Assembly (NCBI GenBank): GCA_964610315.1
Contig: CAZSVM010000002.1
Location: forward strand, 1-64,000
Source: JAQVEM01 sp964610315
GTDB lineage: Bacteria; Actinomycetota; Humimicrobiia; Humimicrobiales; Humimicrobiaceae
DNA: 64,000 nt
Direction: 5' to 3'
This document shows, piece by piece, positions 61,898 through 64,000 of the stretch (positions are counted from its first letter, which is position 1; every line of letters begins with the position of its first letter). Under the pieces are notes generated by a model. The model was not told where the DNA came from. It searched no databases and saw only the letters and a list, made by a program, of their open reading frames with translations. Made by a program: the position numbers and the translations under genes.

Positions 61898-62098
61898 TTG
61901 AAAGAAGTAAACTGGACTCTTACTCTGGTAATGTCTATTGTTTTTGGCCAATTCGGTGTGGACAGGTTCATAATGGGTCATATAGGCCTGGGAATTTTAA
62001 AACTTATAACCTTTGGTGGTTTTGGTATCTGGTGGCTGGTAGATGTTATTCTAATTGCCACCAAATATAATTTTAGTAATATAAAATGGGTTGATTAA
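61898..62098 (+). CDS. TM2-domain membrane protein
   Basis: A 66-residue protein made of one TM2 domain: the first helix (LTLVMSIVFGQFGVDRFIMG), the signature GVDRFIMGHIGLGILKLIT, and the second helix ending GIWWLVDVILIA. TM2 proteins are small two-helix membrane proteins of unknown bacterial function. The start is TTG with an AAAGGAG site. It is divergent from fabZ and 19 nt before birA. Confidence 0.85.
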   Translation: MKEVNWTLTLVMSIVFGQFGVDRFIMGHIGLGILKLITFGGFGIWWLVDVILIATKYNFSNIKWVD

Positions 62099-62117
62099 TT
62101 CTCTTTCAAAATAATAA

Positions 62118-62783
62118 ATGAGAAAATTTAAAATAGGCAGGTATAAAAAGTTCCTTAAAACCGATAAAATCGGCAAAAAAGTCATCTATCTGGAAAAAGT
62201 GGATTCCACCAATAATTTTGCCTCCGAACTAATAAAAAGCAAAGATAAGAAAGAAAAAAATCCTGATGGATTAATTGTACTCGCCGAGACCCAGAAAAAA
62301 GGAAGAGGCAGATTGGAAAGATTATGGCTGTCCCCTCCGGGAGGTTTGTGGTTTACCCTTATACTCAAAACCGAACTTGAAGAAAAAAAACTGCCGGAAA
62401 TTACCCTAATTGCCGCTTACTCCGCCGCCTCCGTGTTAAATAGGGAATATAACATAAGAGCGGTAATAAAATGGCCCAATGACCTGTACTATGAGGAAAA
62501 AAAGTTGGGAGGTATTTTAACCGAAGTGGAAAAAATTGAAAGCGGGATTTTTTTAATAATAGGAATGGGTATAAATGTAAATATCGATATAGAAGATCTT
62601 GCCCCTTTGAACAAACAATCGGTATCCGTTAAAACCATACTGGGAAAAGATATAGAAAGAGAATATCTGTTGTCAAGAATACTGTTTGATTTCGAGAAGG
62701 ATTGCAACCATTACTTCCAAACCAAAGATTTTAAAACTATATTCGAAAAAATTGAAAAAATTTTGAATTACGACATTGCATAA
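62118..62783 (+). CDS. birA: Biotin-[acetyl-CoA-carboxylase] ligase, class I
   Basis: A 221-residue monofunctional biotin protein ligase. IYLEKVDSTNNFASELI is near 23 (biotin site), ETQKKGRGRLERLWLSPPGGLWFTLIL near 56-82 (adenylate loop), VIKWPNDLYYEEKKLGGIL near 115 with the catalytic Lys, and GMGINVNI near 150. It lacks the N-terminal DNA-binding domain of bifunctional BirA and most of the C-terminal SH3-like domain. It biotinylates AccB, fitting its place opposite the acc/fab operon. No ribosome site precedes the ATG. Confidence 0.9.
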   Translation: MRKFKIGRYKKFLKTDKIGKKVIYLEKVDSTNNFASELIKSKDKKEKNPDGLIVLAETQKKGRGRLERLWLSPPGGLWFTLILKTELEEKKLPEITLIAAYSAASVLNREYNIRAVIKWPNDLYYEEKKLGGILTEVEKIESGIFLIIGMGINVNIDIEDLAPLNKQSVSVKTILGKDIEREYLLSRILFDFEKDCNHYFQTKDFKTIFEKIEKILNYDIA

Positions 62784-62799
62784 ACATTGTATAAATCTA

Positions 62800-62823
62800 C
62801 TCTTCGATTAAAAAATTGAGGAG
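62800..62823. terminator. Candidate bidirectional terminator between birA and the GGDEF gene
   Basis: CTCTTCGAT pairs with ATTGAGGAG (two G-U pairs) around a 6-nt A-rich loop, followed by TTTT on the plus strand. It sits in the 53-bp gap between convergent genes. Confidence 0.45.
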
Positions 62824-62836
62824 GTTTTATAAATAT

Positions 62837-63718
62837 TCAGGCATTTCTTTTAATATCTCTTTTATTCTTAAGCATTCTTTTTTTGGCCGCATTTATAATA
62901 AAATTAATATCCTGCTGTATTTTATTTTTTACAGCCATTCCAATGGAAACACTTACCGGAAAATCCAGCTTATACGACTGCCCGCATCTTTCATATATTC
63001 TTTCTATGATATTATCGGCAGCGCTGCTGTCAGTAAGGGGGAGAACTATAATAAATTCATCGCCTCCCCATCTAACTATTGTATCCTCATTTCTAAAACA
63101 GATTCTCAATATTTCTGCAACTTTACAAAGTAACTGGTCACCCCTGTCATAACCAAAATTATCATTCATTTCTTTCAATCCATTAACATCACAGAAAATA
63201 ATGCTTAGAGGGAGCTGCCTCTGCGTATTCAGTCTTTTTATCTCTTCCTCGAAATAAGCACGATTATATAAACCGGTTAATTTATCGTGGAAGGATAGAT
63301 ACCATATTTCTTCCTCTGCCTTTTTCTTATCGGTTATATCCCTGGTAATACCAAATGTACCGATTATCCTGCCATTTTTATTATATAAAGGCATCTTTGT
63401 GGTTGATGCCCACTTCACGCCCTCTTCCCAGGTCTCCTTTTCTTCGATATTTATTATGGGTTCTCCGGTTTTTATTATATTTTGTTCATCTTCAAATGCC
63501 TGTCTGGCGTGCTCTTCGGTAAAAATATCGAAGTCAGTTTTTCCGACCGCTTCATCCGCACTTTTCATTTTGAATTTTTCCGCACAGGCTTTATTTATCC
63601 TGATAAATCTGCTTTTCAAATCCTTAAAATATATACTATCTGTAATATGATCCATAAGAGCATCGATCATTTCAGCTTTTGATATAAATATATTTTCATT
63701 ATTTATCTTTTTAGCCAT
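62837..63718 (-). CDS. PAS-GGDEF diguanylate cyclase
   Basis: A 293-residue soluble protein. A PAS domain (about 12-130: IYFKDLKSRFIRINKACAEK, GKTDFDIF, YNKNGRIIGTFGITRDIT) is joined by a short coiled-coil linker to a GGDEF domain (about 145-290: HDKLTGLYNRAYFEEEIKRL, the active site RWGGDEF). An inhibitory I-site RNED lies 5 residues before GGDEF. It should make cyclic di-GMP in response to a small-molecule or redox signal sensed by PAS. The very C-terminus lacks the usual ADxAMYxAK motif (INAAKKRML instead). No TM segment is visible. Confidence 0.9.
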   Translation of the reverse strand: MAKKINNENIFISKAEMIDALMDHITDSIYFKDLKSRFIRINKACAEKFKMKSADEAVGKTDFDIFTEEHARQAFEDEQNIIKTGEPIINIEEKETWEEGVKWASTTKMPLYNKNGRIIGTFGITRDITDKKKAEEEIWYLSFHDKLTGLYNRAYFEEEIKRLNTQRQLPLSIIFCDVNGLKEMNDNFGYDRGDQLLCKVAEILRICFRNEDTIVRWGGDEFIIVLPLTDSSAADNIIERIYERCGQSYKLDFPVSVSIGMAVKNKIQQDINFIINAAKKRMLKNKRDIKRNA

Positions 63719-64000
63719 ATCAAATATTTATAATTAATATATCAATATTTTTTTGATAATATATCATAAAATAACATATAATGTAAAGTTCAATACAATA
63801 ATAATAAAAAATATTATAATTTTTATTGATTCGATGATAATAATTAAATATTCTCTTTTTAAGTTTTTGGTTGCAAATCTTTTTGTAATGGTCTTAAATA
63901 GGTATAGAAAGATTACGAAATTCTAAACTCACCGAAACCACAGTTAGTATGACTCTAAAAATACCTAAACAAAAAATATACGTTAAGATAAAAACCAGTT

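Noticed and set aside
1..64000. tRNA, rRNA or CRISPR features
   Set aside because: Reading both strands by eye, no cloverleaf with T-loop consensus, no rRNA core sequence and no regularly spaced repeats were recognised; a tRNAscan/Infernal run would be decisive.

Overview
The window is AT-rich bacterial chromosome from an uncultured-type, probably anaerobic heterotroph. The eukaryote-like Ser/Thr kinase with four PASTA domains beside a PP2C phosphatase, the lipoprotein-anchored solute-binding proteins and the RepA_N-type replication initiators point to monoderm (Gram-positive-type) physiology. Low-GC Actinomycetota-like or Atribacterota-like lineages would fit, but nothing here fixes the phylum. 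No rRNA, tRNA or CRISPR array was recognised.

Layout. (1) 0.1-15.1 kb: an HD-like protein and a nitroreductase, then a divergent locus around a DeoR regulator. Leftward lie a TIM-barrel protein and livG/livF ATPases. Rightward lie a livK-type lipoprotein, two tandem PEP-hydrolase-like (PF09370) barrels, livH, livM, a muconolactone-isomerase-like protein, a UPF0261/Tm-1-like protein, an MFS transporter, a C_GCAxxG_C_C redox protein and a ComB-like phosphatase. UPF0261 and PF09370 are the two halves of plant Tm-1, here encoded separately inside one import/catabolism locus. (2) 15.2-27.3 kb: two direct, diverged copies of a 1.3-1.5 kb unit (IS3 transposase remnant, repA_N gene, conserved gene tail) flank a LacI-controlled alpha-glucoside island: lipoprotein, two permeases, a uridine-kinase-like protein and a fused beta-phosphoglucomutase/GH65 phosphorylase. 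One rep copy is intact and the other is a pseudogene. (3) 27.4-30.6 kb: an archaeal-type threonyl-tRNA synthetase without editing domain, an XRE/membrane-protein pair with a clear operator, and a TIM homologue with an altered active site. (4) 30.6-45.9 kb: a long leftward sugar-catabolic cluster (amidohydrolase, M24-fold protein, FucI/AraA-like isomerase, Gfo/Idh/MocA dehydrogenase, epimerase, FGGY kinase) behind a ribose-type ABC importer with two half-size ATPases; a GntR gene is divergent to it. (5) 46.4-53.5 kb: a multidomain GH2 lipoprotein cotranscribed with LarA-type racemase and malic enzyme genes. (6) 53.7-63.7 kb: PP2C/PASTA kinase, fatty-acid synthesis operon fabZ-fabD-fabG-fabF-accD-accA, TM2 protein, BirA and a PAS-GGDEF protein.

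The strongest new signal is not a protein. The leaders of two unrelated sugar-binding-protein genes (18.4-18.6 kb on + and 43.1-43.25 kb on -) share a 60-nt RNA element of identical length and architecture with compensatory changes. In both it is bracketed by free-standing extended Shine-Dalgarno sequences that serve no gene. The homology runs from the 3' end of lacI through this leader and the signal peptide, then stops at the mature protein, so the whole 5' module appears to have been moved between operons. In the second locus it sits behind a gntR'-'lacI chimeric pseudogene and a promoter/operator duplicated as a 59-bp inverted repeat in front of the intact gntR.
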